This document shows, piece after piece, positions 16,952 to 27,025 of a stretch of 64,000 bases of DNA (positions are counted from its first letter, which is position 1; each line of letters starts with the position of its first letter). The stretch is from Myxococcales bacterium (GTDB taxonomy: Bacteria > Myxococcota_A > Polyangia > Haliangiales > Haliangiaceae), in assembly GCA_016717005.1 (NCBI GenBank), contig JADJUF010000010.1, positions 1-64,000 on the forward strand, read 5' to 3'. The position numbers were made by a program, and so were the translations under genes. The notes beneath the pieces are model-generated. The model was not told the origin of the DNA. It searched no databases and saw only the letters and a program-made list of their open reading frames with translations.

Positions 16952-17380
16952 ATGGCGAACGACTACAGCGTGATCTACATCGACGACGAGCGGAACGCGC
17001 GGCCCGTCCTGGTGGACAACCGCGGGGTGCCGGTGCCGCGCACGGCGGGCGGCTTCTGGCCGCGCGTGGGCGCGCCGCGCGCGGTCTACCCGCAGGGGAT
17101 GCCGCCGATGTACGGGCCGGCCCAGCCGACGGTCGTCTACCACCAGCCCGCGGCCAAGGCCTCGGCGCTGGCGGGGATGACCGTGGCCGAGCTGGTCGAC
17201 ATCGGCGCGCAGCTCCTGGCGGCCGTCCAGCCCCTCCCCGCGGCGCCGACCGCCGCGGGTGAGCTGGAGACCGACGTGGAGAACCTGGTGCTCTACCAGA
17301 CCGCGCTCGCCACCCACGCCAAGCGCGACGAGCAGCTCCGCACCCTGGGGAGCCTGCTCGGTCGCCTGCTGCGGAAGTAG
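16952..17380 (+). CDS. Unknown 142-residue protein of the integrated element
   Basis: The start ATG 16952 follows GAAAGG by about 8 nt. The N-terminus reads MANDYSVIYIDDERNARPVL, a likely beta hairpin, followed by a Pro/Gly/Tyr-rich stretch and a C-terminal helix pair (ETDVENLVLYQTALATHAKR). No membrane segment or known motif. It lies 12 nt before the next gene. Confidence 0.5.
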   Translation: MANDYSVIYIDDERNARPVLVDNRGVPVPRTAGGFWPRVGAPRAVYPQGMPPMYGPAQPTVVYHQPAAKASALAGMTVAELVDIGAQLLAAVQPLPAAPTAAGELETDVENLVLYQTALATHAKRDEQLRTLGSLLGRLLRK

Positions 17381-17392
17381 GAGGACCCGATC

Positions 17393-17731
17393 ATGGACAT
17401 CCTTCGATCGAACCCTCCCGCGTACCGGGGCAAGGCCGCGTCGTCGACGCAGGGCCGCGCCGGGCTCCTCTCGGGGCTCTGGTGCTACCTGTTCGGCGGC
17501 GGGACCCGGCCCGGGTACCGCAGCGCGAGCGATGGTGGCGCGTCGGCGCCGGTGGTGTCGCGGTGCTGGTGGTCCTTCCAGGATCGCCCGCAGTACAAGA
17601 CGCCGCCGGCGCCGACCGAGCCCGGCCCCGAGCCCAGCGAGCCCGAGCCCGACCAGGGCCCGAGCGAGTGCGGCGACGGCGTGCCGGTGATCGGCCGCGG
17701 CGGGGAGATCCACATCTACCCGGCCGAGTGA
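17393..17731 (+). CDS. Small Cys/Trp-containing proline-rich protein
   Basis: A 112-residue product with GGAGG upstream of ATG 17393. The central part has clustered aromatic and cysteine residues (GLWCYLFGGGTRPGY, SRCWWSFQDRPQY), followed by a Pro/Glu-rich tail (TEPGPEPSEPEPDQGP). There is no signal peptide. Function unknown; position suggests a structural or accessory protein. Confidence 0.45.
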   Translation: MDILRSNPPAYRGKAASSTQGRAGLLSGLWCYLFGGGTRPGYRSASDGGASAPVVSRCWWSFQDRPQYKTPPAPTEPGPEPSEPEPDQGPSECGDGVPVIGRGGEIHIYPAE

Positions 17732-17844
17732 CCACCACGACGAGCGACTGACCGAACGCGACTGACCAACCCGTGACGGTCGGCGGTCGCTCGCCCGACT
17801 CCAGATCCTGATCCGAAGTCGAACCCCATTCCCAGGAGCAACCC

Positions 17845-19203
17845 ATGACCCAGCACGACGACACCTGGATCCGGACCGGCGCGCTCCTCGCCGGCGTCGG
17901 TGTCGCCGGCTACTACGGCGCGCGCTGGCTGACCGCCACGCCGCCGGCCGCGGCGGCGACCTCGCCGCGGCCACGGCCACAGGCGGAGCCCAGGCCGCTG
18001 CCGATCATCGACGTCGGGCCGGTGACCTCGCCCGACCAGGTCGAGGCGCCCGCCGCCGGCGGCCTGCCGCGGCACTTCGATCCGATCTTCGAGCGCCACC
18101 GCGGCGCCATCCCGCTCGCGTTCCTGCGCGCGCTGGCGATGCGCGAGTCGGGCATGGATCCCAGCGCGCGCGGCACCGCCGGGTGGGGCCTGCTCCAGAT
18201 CGTCGAGGTCGTCCGCGCGTCGTTCAACCGCGCCCGCGGCACCCGCTACACGCGGGCGCAGCTGCTCGACCCGGAGGTCAACGTGCAGATCGCGACCTGG
18301 CTCCTGCGCCGGATCGTCGACGGCTACCAGCGTCACCACGGCGACATCGCCAACCTGCGCACCGACTGGCGCAACCCGCGCTTCGTCGAGCTCGTGGTGT
18401 TCGGCTGGAACGCCGGCATGTCCGAGGCCGCCGGCGTCGGCCGCGTGGTCGAGTACCTGAAGCGCCACGGCCACCGCGCGATCGACCTCGACCTGGTGCA
18501 CGAGCACGCCCAGGCCGCCGGCGCCAGCCGCCATCTGTCGAACCCGGCGAAGGTCCGCTGGGCGCGCAGCGTCGCCGAGCTGTACGCCCGCGAGTCGGGC
18601 TTCCGCAACGCGGGCTGGTGGGCGGTGAAGACCCCGGGCGTGATCCTCGGCGAGATGAACGTCACCAACGCCGACGTGAGCGCGATCGGCCGCGACATCT
18701 ACGCGACGTTCCGCCGGCCCTGGGAGCTCGAGTTCGACAAGGCGCGGGCGCGCTTCCGGACCGAGCGCGGCCGCGACCCTGGCGTCGGCAAGGACAGCGA
18801 CCCGGCCGCCGAGTGGGCCACGGTCTACGGCTGGATGACGCCGCGACCGTCGGCCGAGGACATCCGCTGGAAGACCTACCAGGGCGCGTTCGTGCACTCC
18901 TGGGGCGAGTTCGAGCGCGAGTGGCTCGCGTGGTTCACCAGCAACAAGGGCACGTGGGCGCGCATGTGGCGCGGCACCTACGACCAGGCGCTCGACTACC
19001 GCAAGCGCGCCCGCCAGTGGCGCGAGCAGTTCCAGGCGCTCGGCGGCGTGCCGTCGGCGCCGGCGCCGCACATCCCGGTCGAGGGCGGGCCGCTCGGCGA
19101 CCTGTCGCTGTCGCGGGTGGCGGTGATCGCCGGCGCGGTCGTCGGCGCCGCGGTCGCCGGCCCGCCGCTCATCCGCGCGCTGCAGAAGGACCGGGCGTCG
19201 TGA
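17845..19203 (+). CDS. Membrane-anchored lytic transglycosylase (SLT family)
   Basis: A 452-residue peptidoglycan-cleaving enzyme. A hydrophobic helix near the N-terminus (GALLAGVGVAGYYGARWL) precedes a Pro/Ala linker and a goose-type/SLT lysozyme fold: FLRALAMRESGMDPSA carries the catalytic Glu at residue 101, followed by GWGLLQI, the usual G-x-x-Q strand. A second hydrophobic helix closes the protein (about residues 423-442). Terminal membrane anchors on both sides are unusual and fit an enzyme held in a vesicle or virion membrane or in the inner membrane. It is coupled by GTGA to the M23 gene; together they would cut glycan strands and cross-links. Confidence 0.8.
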   Translation: MTQHDDTWIRTGALLAGVGVAGYYGARWLTATPPAAAATSPRPRPQAEPRPLPIIDVGPVTSPDQVEAPAAGGLPRHFDPIFERHRGAIPLAFLRALAMRESGMDPSARGTAGWGLLQIVEVVRASFNRARGTRYTRAQLLDPEVNVQIATWLLRRIVDGYQRHHGDIANLRTDWRNPRFVELVVFGWNAGMSEAAGVGRVVEYLKRHGHRAIDLDLVHEHAQAAGASRHLSNPAKVRWARSVAELYARESGFRNAGWWAVKTPGVILGEMNVTNADVSAIGRDIYATFRRPWELEFDKARARFRTERGRDPGVGKDSDPAAEWATVYGWMTPRPSAEDIRWKTYQGAFVHSWGEFEREWLAWFTSNKGTWARMWRGTYDQALDYRKRARQWREQFQALGGVPSAPAPHIPVEGGPLGDLSLSRVAVIAGAVVGAAVAGPPLIRALQKDRAS

Positions 19204-20246
19204 GCGCCGACAGCCCGCTGCCGCTCGTGCTCGGCGCCGGCGGCCTCGCCGCGGTCGGCGCGTGGCTGGCGCGACCCGGCCGCGCCTCGGTCGCCGCTGC
19301 GATGGCGCCGGCGGTCCAGCGCGAGCCGCCGACCTCGTGGGTGTTCCCGGTGCCCGCGCTCGGCGACCGCCGCGCCGAGGTGTCCGACGGCTGGGGCTCG
19401 CCGCGCGACGGCGGCAAGCGCAAGCACCTCGGCGCCGACGTGATGTTCCGCCGCCGCCACGCGCTCGACCAGGCCGTGCTGTACCCGCCGGGCACGCCCC
19501 ACGGCTCGCTGCACTACTTCATGCCCGACAACGTGCCGGCGCTGGCCATCGGCCCCGGCCTGGTGACCCAGGCGCGCCGCACACCGCGCGGCGGCACCGT
19601 CACGATCCGCCACGCCGACGGCTGGACCAGCTACTACACGCACCTCGCCAGCCTCGCCGTCGAGCTCGGCCAGGTCGTGGCCGCCGGCGATGCGCTCGGC
19701 ACCATCGGCGGCGATCCGACCGACCCGCGCCACCTGAAGCACCTGCACCTCGAGCTGTGGGCCGATCACCTGCGGTCACGCGCCATCGACCCGGGGCCCT
19801 GGCTCCGCCGCTGGCGCCACCGCACGATCGAGCGCGCCGCCCAGCACCGCAACCGCGGCGCCGCGCTGACGTACCGCCCGGTCGGCGCCCGCGGCGACCG
19901 CTACCCCGACTGGGTCCAGGCGCTCCGCGGCAAGTCCGGCGTCTACGTCATCCGCGAGCGCGACACCGCCGGCGATCCGATCGTCGTCTACGTCGGCGAG
20001 AGCCACACCGACAACCTGTACGAGACCCTGACCCGCCACTTCCAGGAGTGGCGCCGCTACAAGGGCTTCTGGCGCGGCCAGTACGCCGAGGGCCACGACC
20101 CCGGCCTCACCTACCGCCGCGACCGCGTCGAGGTCGCCGTCCGCGTCATGTCCGGCCCCGCCGCCCTCGACGAAGAGGAGCGGCTCATCCGCCGCCTGCG
20201 CCCTCGCGACAACCTGATCGGCCAGCCGGAGGACGTCCCGTTCTGA
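19200..20246 (+). CDS. M23 peptidase fused to a GIY-YIG domain
   Basis: A 348-residue protein starting at GTG 19200. After a short hydrophobic N-terminus, residues about 45-200 form an M23/LytM endopeptidase: zinc ligands H76 and D80 (HLGAD) and the HLH pair at 181/183 are all present. Residues about 240-345 form a GIY-YIG module: GVYVI (247-251), YVGES (264-268), an arginine-bearing helix (LYETLTRHFQEW) and the Glu/Asn end motif EEERLIRRLRPRDN. All core positions of both enzymes are kept, so both may be active. I know of no standard family with this pairing. The gene follows the transglycosylase directly; the fusion could couple wall cutting to DNA handling during entry or exit. No frameshift explains it: one uninterrupted frame covers both. 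Confidence 0.75.
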   Translation: MSADSPLPLVLGAGGLAAVGAWLARPGRASVAAAMAPAVQREPPTSWVFPVPALGDRRAEVSDGWGSPRDGGKRKHLGADVMFRRRHALDQAVLYPPGTPHGSLHYFMPDNVPALAIGPGLVTQARRTPRGGTVTIRHADGWTSYYTHLASLAVELGQVVAAGDALGTIGGDPTDPRHLKHLHLELWADHLRSRAIDPGPWLRRWRHRTIERAAQHRNRGAALTYRPVGARGDRYPDWVQALRGKSGVYVIRERDTAGDPIVVYVGESHTDNLYETLTRHFQEWRRYKGFWRGQYAEGHDPGLTYRRDRVEVAVRVMSGPAALDEEERLIRRLRPRDNLIGQPEDVPF

Positions 20247-20260
20247 CCAAGGAGCACACC

Positions 20261-20608
20261 ATGCAGGACCAGATCGAAGCCATCCGTGCCGCGGTCACCG
20301 ACGGCGCGACCCCCGAGCAGAAGGCCCACGGCGCCCAGGCGTGTCGGGCCATTCTCGCCGCGCTCGGCGCCCAGGCCGGCAGCCCCATCATCATGGCGGG
20401 CGCGCCGACCCCGCACCCGCTCGCCGGCATCGACCCCGGCCAGGCGATCGACCTGCTGATCGCCAAGCTGTCGGCCATGCTGCCCAAGGAGGGCGACGCC
20501 AAGGCCGCCGCCCCGGCCCCGCCTTCGCCGCCGATGCGCATCGCGTTCGTGGCGCCGCCGGTACGCGCGCCAGGACCGCGTACCGCGCCGCGTCGGAGGC
20601 CGCGGTGA
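20261..20608 (+). CDS. Small helical protein of the integrated element
   Basis: A 115-residue product with AAGGAG upstream of ATG 20261 (MQDQIEAIRAAVTDGATPEQ). It is helical with a Pro/Arg-rich tail, lacks known motifs and overlaps the next gene by GTGA. Function unknown. Confidence 0.45.
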   Translation: MQDQIEAIRAAVTDGATPEQKAHGAQACRAILAALGAQAGSPIIMAGAPTPHPLAGIDPGQAIDLLIAKLSAMLPKEGDAKAAAPAPPSPPMRIAFVAPPVRAPGPRTAPRRRPR

Positions 20609-20943
20609 GCGCGGCCCCGGAACGATCGCCGCGCCCCTGGCCGCGGTTCATGACCGCGAGCGTGGCGGCGGACTACGCCCACACCTCGCCCTGGACGATC
20701 CGCCGGCATGTCCGTGCCTGCGGCCGGCGGGGACGGGCGCTGGTCTTCGCGATCGAGGACATCGACCGCTGGATGCAGGGCGAGGCGCTGGCCCGGGCGG
20801 CGCCGGCGCCGTCACGGCCGTCGCCGCGGCCGGCACCGTCGTCAGCGGCGTCGGCTGTCTCGCTCGAGCGCATCCGCACGCTGGCGCGAGATCGCGGGGG
20901 GGCTCGCGGGGTTGCCGGAGCGGGCGAGCCCGTGTCAGGGTAG
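20605..20943 (+). CDS. Excisionase-like winged-helix DNA-binding protein
   Basis: A 112-residue protein starting at GTG 20605 in GTGA overlap. Residues about 15-55 (MTASVAADYAHTSPWTIRRH, then FAIEDIDRWM) match the HTH_17/excisionase pattern: a MerR-like helix-turn-helix and a short wing followed by an acidic 'ED-DRW' helix. It lies 160 bp before the tyrosine recombinase, as recombination directionality factors usually do. The C-terminal half is Ala/Pro-rich and unassigned. Confidence 0.6.
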   Translation: MSAAPERSPRPWPRFMTASVAADYAHTSPWTIRRHVRACGRRGRALVFAIEDIDRWMQGEALARAAPAPSRPSPRPAPSSAASAVSLERIRTLARDRGGARGVAGAGEPVSG

Positions 20944-21102
20944 GTGCGCGAGCACCTCTAACTCCCCGGAGCGATCCACGACCTAGACGAACCACGACCT
21001 TTCCCGCTGCCGGCATCACTCCAAGGAGATGAGGGTGCTCGCAACAACTTCGTCGGCGCGGAACGCCGGTGGCGGGGCTTTGCCATTTTTCGGGAGGCTT
21101 CC

Positions 21103-22461
21103 ATGGAGATCATGGATCGAGGGACCGCTGCGGCGGTCGGAGGCGATGGCGACGGACAGGGCGGGGCGGCACCGCCACGCGATGGCGCGCGGGCCCAGGC
21201 GCGCAAGGGGTCAAGCCGCGGATGGGTAGAGCGCTGGCGCGACGTCATCGCCGCCCAGCCCGAGCTGCCGGGGGTGTGGCGTCGACGCGACGGCGGCTAC
21301 CACGTGCGGGCGCGGGTCAAGGACCCACGCACCGGCCAGATGAAGGAGATCAACCGGGCGCTGGCCGACGTCGCCAAGGCCCGCGACGCCTTCGCGTGGC
21401 TCCAGACCGAGCTCGAGCGTGCCCGCGCCGGGACGCCCGAGGCCGGCGCCACGGCGCCACCGTTCCACACCTTCGCGGCCGACGTGTTCGAGCGCAAGCT
21501 GGCCCTCGGCAAGATCCGATCGGCCTCGGGGCGCGCGAAGTGGGAGGCGATCCTGAAGCACCACCTGGTGCCGGCGTTCGGCGAGATCTTCATGGACCAG
21601 CTCCGGCCGCAGGACGTGAAGGCCTGGCAGGCGAGGATGGCCGGGAAGATCAAGGCCCGCGACATGGCGCCGGCGACCGCCAACACGATCATCTCGGTCC
21701 TGCGGCAGATCACCGACGAGGCGATCACCGACTTCGACATCCGCGACCCGATGCGCGGCGTCGACCTGTTCGACATGCGCGAGCACTCGACCTACACCGA
21801 GGAGGAGCCCAACTCGCTCGCGCCGGACGACGTGCCCCGCTTCCTGGCCACGCTGCGCGACATGCACCCGGAGCACTACGCGTTCTCGTTCCTCGGCTTC
21901 ACGACCGGCCTGCGCCCGTCGTCGCTGCGCCCGCTACGACGCGCCGGCGCGCACGCCGACATCAAGTGGAAGGAGGGCATCCTGCTCATCCGGCGATCGC
22001 AGACGCTGGGCGACGACGTCATGGAGACGACCAAGACCGACCTGCACCAGCGCCTGACCCTGCCGCCCGAGCTCCTCGACGTCCTCCACTGGCACGTCGA
22101 CGAGATGCTGACGCTCACCAAGATGCGCTCGAGCGAGCTGCTCTTCCCCGCCATCACCGGCGGCTTCCGCTCGCGCTCCTGCCTCGACAAGCCGTTCGCC
22201 GACGTCGCCACCGCGATCAAGCTGCCCCACCGCTTCACGCCCCGCGGCATGCGCCGCACCTACCAGGACCTCGCCCGCGCCGCCGGCGTCCACGACGCCG
22301 TCACCCGCGCCATCTCCGGTCACGCCACGCCCGCCATGCAGCTCCACTACTCGACCGCCCGCGGCGACGAGGTGCGTTCCGCCCTGGCGCAGGTCGCCGG
22401 CATCGCGACCGGGGCGAAGGTGATCGACTTGGCCACCGCTCGTCGGGCAAGCGGTGCTTGA
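21103..22461 (+). CDS. int: Tyrosine recombinase / integrase
   Basis: A 452-residue site-specific recombinase. The N-terminal part holds an arm-binding and SAM-like core-binding domain (GKIRSASGRAKWEAILKHHL, about residues 135-210). The catalytic domain shows the first Arg in TTGLRPSSLR (R271), the second in RGMRRTY (R385; the usual preceding His is Gly here), GHAT (H407) and the nucleophile Tyr in LHYST (Y416). The start ATG 21103 follows GGGAGG. It sits at the end of the gene run with the excisionase-like gene, marking the element as integrative. It lies 1.5 kb from tRNA-Gly, but no tRNA-end duplicate was found. Confidence 0.85.
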   Translation: MEIMDRGTAAAVGGDGDGQGGAAPPRDGARAQARKGSSRGWVERWRDVIAAQPELPGVWRRRDGGYHVRARVKDPRTGQMKEINRALADVAKARDAFAWLQTELERARAGTPEAGATAPPFHTFAADVFERKLALGKIRSASGRAKWEAILKHHLVPAFGEIFMDQLRPQDVKAWQARMAGKIKARDMAPATANTIISVLRQITDEAITDFDIRDPMRGVDLFDMREHSTYTEEEPNSLAPDDVPRFLATLRDMHPEHYAFSFLGFTTGLRPSSLRPLRRAGAHADIKWKEGILLIRRSQTLGDDVMETTKTDLHQRLTLPPELLDVLHWHVDEMLTLTKMRSSELLFPAITGGFRSRSCLDKPFADVATAIKLPHRFTPRGMRRTYQDLARAAGVHDAVTRAISGHATPAMQLHYSTARGDEVRSALAQVAGIATGAKVIDLATARRASGA

Positions 22462-22512
22462 TGTGGCGTTGACGTCGCCCCTTGGCGTGCGAAGATCCCC
22501 ACGGAGGTAGCG

Positions 22513-23061
22513 ATGAACGGCACAGACGCGGAGCGGGACTTGTTGGCGACGCTGGGACTGCTCCTAATACACGCCAACTACGTCGACGAGGCATTGGTGG
22601 ACCTCTACTGGACAGTGGCGAGGAAGTCCGAGCCAGACCTAATAGTCGCCGTGAGGGGCAAGACGCTAGGTGGCCTTGTAAAGGCGGTGTGCGATACGTA
22701 CACGGACACGATCACAGACGGAGCGCTGCTGGAGAGGCTGGAGCGGCTCCGACCGCTACTGGATGACGCTCTCCAGGTCCGCAACGACTATGTCCATGCG
22801 TACTACGTCTTCACCGGTGGGCCCAGCTTGGACCGGACTCGTCGTCCGAAGAAGGGTGCGACCGTTGAAGTCCTGAAGAACGTACAGGTAACGGACCTGG
22901 AATCCGCGATAGAGACGCTGGGCGCTGCTCAAGAGGCGATCTTGGACTTGTACGACGCAACCGTCGAACACGTGCCGGGCCGTGACTTGTCCCCGCGGGC
23001 GGCGTGGTCTCTGCGGACGGCATCTGCACCATGCGCGCGTTGGGCCATCTCCGACTATTAG
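22513..23061 (+). CDS. HEPN-like protein with RX4H motif
   Basis: A 182-residue helical protein with GGAGG before ATG 22513. The motif QVRNDYVHAYY places Arg90 and His95 in the RX4-6H spacing of HEPN ribonucleases, inside a helix bundle of the expected size. HEPN proteins act as toxins or abortive-infection RNases and are frequent cargo of mobile elements. Codon use is unlike the neighbours (CTA, ATA, AGG and TTG codons), consistent with recent transfer. No cognate MNT antitoxin is next to it. HEPN assignment rests on the motif and helical character only. Confidence 0.55.
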   Translation: MNGTDAERDLLATLGLLLIHANYVDEALVDLYWTVARKSEPDLIVAVRGKTLGGLVKAVCDTYTDTITDGALLERLERLRPLLDDALQVRNDYVHAYYVFTGGPSLDRTRRPKKGATVEVLKNVQVTDLESAIETLGAAQEAILDLYDATVEHVPGRDLSPRAAWSLRTASAPCARWAISDY

Positions 23062-23102
23062 TGCAGCACCATGAATGTCATCGAAGGCAACGCGGGCCCA
23101 CG

Positions 23103-23840
23103 ATGAGTCGAAGGCGGACTCGCGACGAGTCACATGTGCCCTTGCGGGCACAGCTTAGCCGCGAGATGCGTCGATTCCTCGCCAACCCGTGGGCGGCATG
23201 GTTGTGGGCGTGGGCCTGTGTCGGCCGCGAGCACGCGGGGCGCGCGCGATACGAGCAGCGGTTCCCGTGGGAAGTCGGGGGAAGTCGTGAGCCGTTCGTG
23301 CATCACGGCGGCCCGGTTCCACCTGGCCACACGATCCACGCTGACATCGACATCTTTGGCGGGCCGCCGACTGGATACGTCGGCCTGTACGTCGATGGCG
23401 AATCCGTCTTCAATGGGTCGCGAGAGATCGCGGTTGCGCTGAAGAAGTCGTTCGACGCTGTGGCCGCCATGCTCAACATCGGCGGGTTCGATAGGAAGTG
23501 GTTGATGTTGACGCTTGAGCATGTCGGGACGGCGCGACGGATGTTCCACAGCGCCCCACCTGCTCCACTGGCGGGCCATCACAACCGCATGGCGATGGTC
23601 GCCTGGCGCTTAGCGATGGAGCAGGATGGCCGCACGGGGGCGTTTCGCTACCGGTCCTGGAGTGAAGCTCGGGACGCGGCGATCGCCATCGCGCTTCCGG
23701 ACGCCACGGCAGCGGAGATCGCCGATGCGATCGGCACCATCACTCCGGCCGCGGTGAAGAAGGCACGCCAGCGGCTTCGGAAGAAGAGCAGGGCCCCCGG
23801 GGGACAGGTGACTCGGAAGAAGTCCCCTCCCCGTCGATGA
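23103..23840 (+). CDS. Unknown protein with possible C-terminal HTH
   Basis: A 245-residue soluble protein (MSRRRTRDESHVPLRAQLSR). The middle part has YVGLYVDGESVFNGSRE and a hydrophobic helix pair; the C-terminus (TAAEIADAIGTITPAAVKKA) looks like a helix-turn-helix followed by a Lys/Arg tail. Its codon use is less GC-biased than that of core genes, as in the HEPN-like gene before it. No family recognised; probable cargo of the element. Confidence 0.45.
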   Translation: MSRRRTRDESHVPLRAQLSREMRRFLANPWAAWLWAWACVGREHAGRARYEQRFPWEVGGSREPFVHHGGPVPPGHTIHADIDIFGGPPTGYVGLYVDGESVFNGSREIAVALKKSFDAVAAMLNIGGFDRKWLMLTLEHVGTARRMFHSAPPAPLAGHHNRMAMVAWRLAMEQDGRTGAFRYRSWSEARDAAIAIALPDATAAEIADAIGTITPAAVKKARQRLRKKSRAPGGQVTRKKSPPRR

Positions 23841-24008
23841 GCGACAGGCCTAGGTTGTCGATGTGGACACCGACGACATGGCCGCGGCCCTGAAGACTCG
23901 ATCCAAACAAAACCGGCGGCGACGGCTCCGGAAGGAGCTGCCTCGCCCTCAAGCCCCCGGTGGTGTGGGAAGTGGTGTGGGACCACCTCGACGATCAGCT
24001 AACTATAG

Positions 24009-24080
<72 letters not shown>

Positions 24081-24092
24081 AGCGTGGGGGAG

Positions 24093-24121
24093 CTTTTAGC
24101 GAGCCCGGGGCGCACTGTCAA
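24093..24121 (-). promoter_or_regulatory. Sigma-70 promoter of tRNA-Gly
   Basis: On the minus strand TTGACA (24116-24121) is followed after exactly 17 nt by TAAAAG (24093-24098). The start would fall near 24086, about 6 nt before the mature tRNA end. Perfect -35 and optimal spacing compensate for a moderate -10. Confidence 0.7.
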
Positions 24122-24170
24122 GCGCCGGCGTGACGCAAAAATGCGCGGGCGTGGTAGCGTCGCGGGCATC

Positions 24171-24383
24171 ATGCAACGGCTCATCTTTCGCGCGCTTGTG
24201 CTGGCCCTGGCGGGCCTGGCTCTGGGGACGGCTGCCTGCGGTCCCAACCCGGCCGGCAAGGTGCCGGTGTCGTCGCCGGTCTACTCGTTCCAGGCCCCGG
24301 ACGCCGAGGACTTCGAGGACCAGGACGACGAGGACGACGACACGGTCCCGCCGGACGACGTCGACGCGGGCGACTCGGAGTAA
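24171..24383 (+). CDS. Small acidic lipoprotein
   Basis: A 70-residue protein with a signal peptide and the lipobox LGTAAC, so it is probably lipidated at the cysteine near residue 23. The mature part is short and very acidic (FEDQDDEDDDTVPPDD). It ends 3 nt before glmS. Function unknown; the acidic tail is common in lipoproteins of this lineage. Confidence 0.6.
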   Translation: MQRLIFRALVLALAGLALGTAACGPNPAGKVPVSSPVYSFQAPDAEDFEDQDDEDDDTVPPDDVDAGDSE

Positions 24384-24386
24384 GCC

Positions 24387-26202
<1,816 letters not shown>

Positions 26203-26210
<8 letters not shown>

Positions 26211-26805
26211 GCGCCCGCGCCCGACCCGCGCGCGCCGTGACACCGCGATCGGCCGCGCGCCCGCGCGGGCGGTGCGGGGCGCGACCGTCCCGCCGACGAA
26301 GGCGCCGTCGCCGAAGGCGTCGGCCAAGGCGCCGCCGGCCAAGGCGCTGACCCACGTCGACGCGACCGGCGCCGCGCACATGGTCGAGGTCGGCGCCAAG
26401 CCCGAGACCGCGCGCGAGGCCATCGCCTCGGGCGAGGTCCACATGACCGCGGAGGCGGCCGGGCTCCTGGCCGCGGGCGCGCTGGCCAAGGGCGACGCGC
26501 TGGCGGTGGCGCGGATCGCGGCGATCAACGCGACCAAGCAGACGCACCTGCTGGTGCCGCTGTGCCACCCGGTGCGGGTGACCGGCGTCGACGTGCAGCT
26601 CGACGTGGGCGAGACCAAGGTCGCGATCACCGTCGCGGTGCGCGCGTTCGATCGCACCGGCGTCGAGATGGAGGCGATGACCGCGGTCGCCGCGGCGGCG
26701 CTGGCGATCTACGACATGGCCAAGGCGGTCGATCGCGGGATGGTCATCGGGCCGATCATGCTCGAGGCCAAGCGCGGCGGACGCACCGGCGTCTGGGCTC
26801 GCTAG
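26203..26805 (+). CDS. moaC: Cyclic pyranopterin monophosphate synthase MoaC
   Basis: Molybdenum-cofactor biosynthesis: MoaC acts with MoaA to convert GTP to cPMP. The core begins at LTHVDATGAAHMVEVG and contains KQTHLLVPLCHPV and DRGMVIGPIMLEAKRGG, the conserved catalytic segments. The predicted N-terminus is about 45 residues longer than usual and Ala/Pro/Lys-rich. The TTG start at 26203 overlaps the glmS end; an internal GTG at 26272 would give a more normal length. No other moa gene is adjacent. Confidence 0.88.
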
Positions 26806-26850
26806 CGCAGGGGGCGGGCGCTCGGCGGGCGGGCGCTGGGCGGGGTCCGG

Positions 26851-27025
26851 CGCGGTAGCTCGGCTCAGCCTTCGGCGCGGCGGGCGCTCGGCGTCCGGGC
26901 GCGGTAGCTCAGTAGCTCAGGCCTTCGGCGCGGCGGGCGCGCGGCGTCCGGGCGCGGTAGCTCCGGCGTTCGGCGCGGCGGCGCGCGGCGTCCGGGCGCG
27001 GTAGCTCAGGCCTTCGGCGCGGCGG
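26851..27025. repeat. Four degenerate copies of a ~45-50 bp unit at a gene 3' end
   Basis: The unit GCGCGGTAGCTC...CTTCGGCGCGGCGG recurs near 26851, 26900, 26953 and 26997. On the minus strand most copies contain GCGCCGAAGGCCTGA or a variant, i.e. the last codons (APKA) and stop of the membrane-protein gene at 27006, so the 3' end has been amplified in place. Confidence 0.6.

Larger units (their letters stand above)
12342..22461. mobile_element. Putative integrative element ending in xis-int
   Basis: A sigma-like gene, eight short to medium unrecognised genes with strong ribosome sites, two peptidoglycan hydrolases, an excisionase-like protein and a tyrosine recombinase form one block between the defence operon and tRNA-Gly. 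The wall-degrading enzymes suggest a virus-like or transfer function, yet I see no capsid, terminase, tail, relaxase or replication gene. Limits are uncertain: the low-GC genes at 11.4-12.1 and 22.5-23.8 kb may be cargo, and no flanking direct repeat (att) was found. Confidence 0.5.

Noticed and set aside
26851..27005. GGTAGCTCAG strings resembling a tRNA D arm
   Set aside because: No acceptor stem, anticodon or T arm can be formed; the strings are part of a 50-bp repeat of a coding 3' end.
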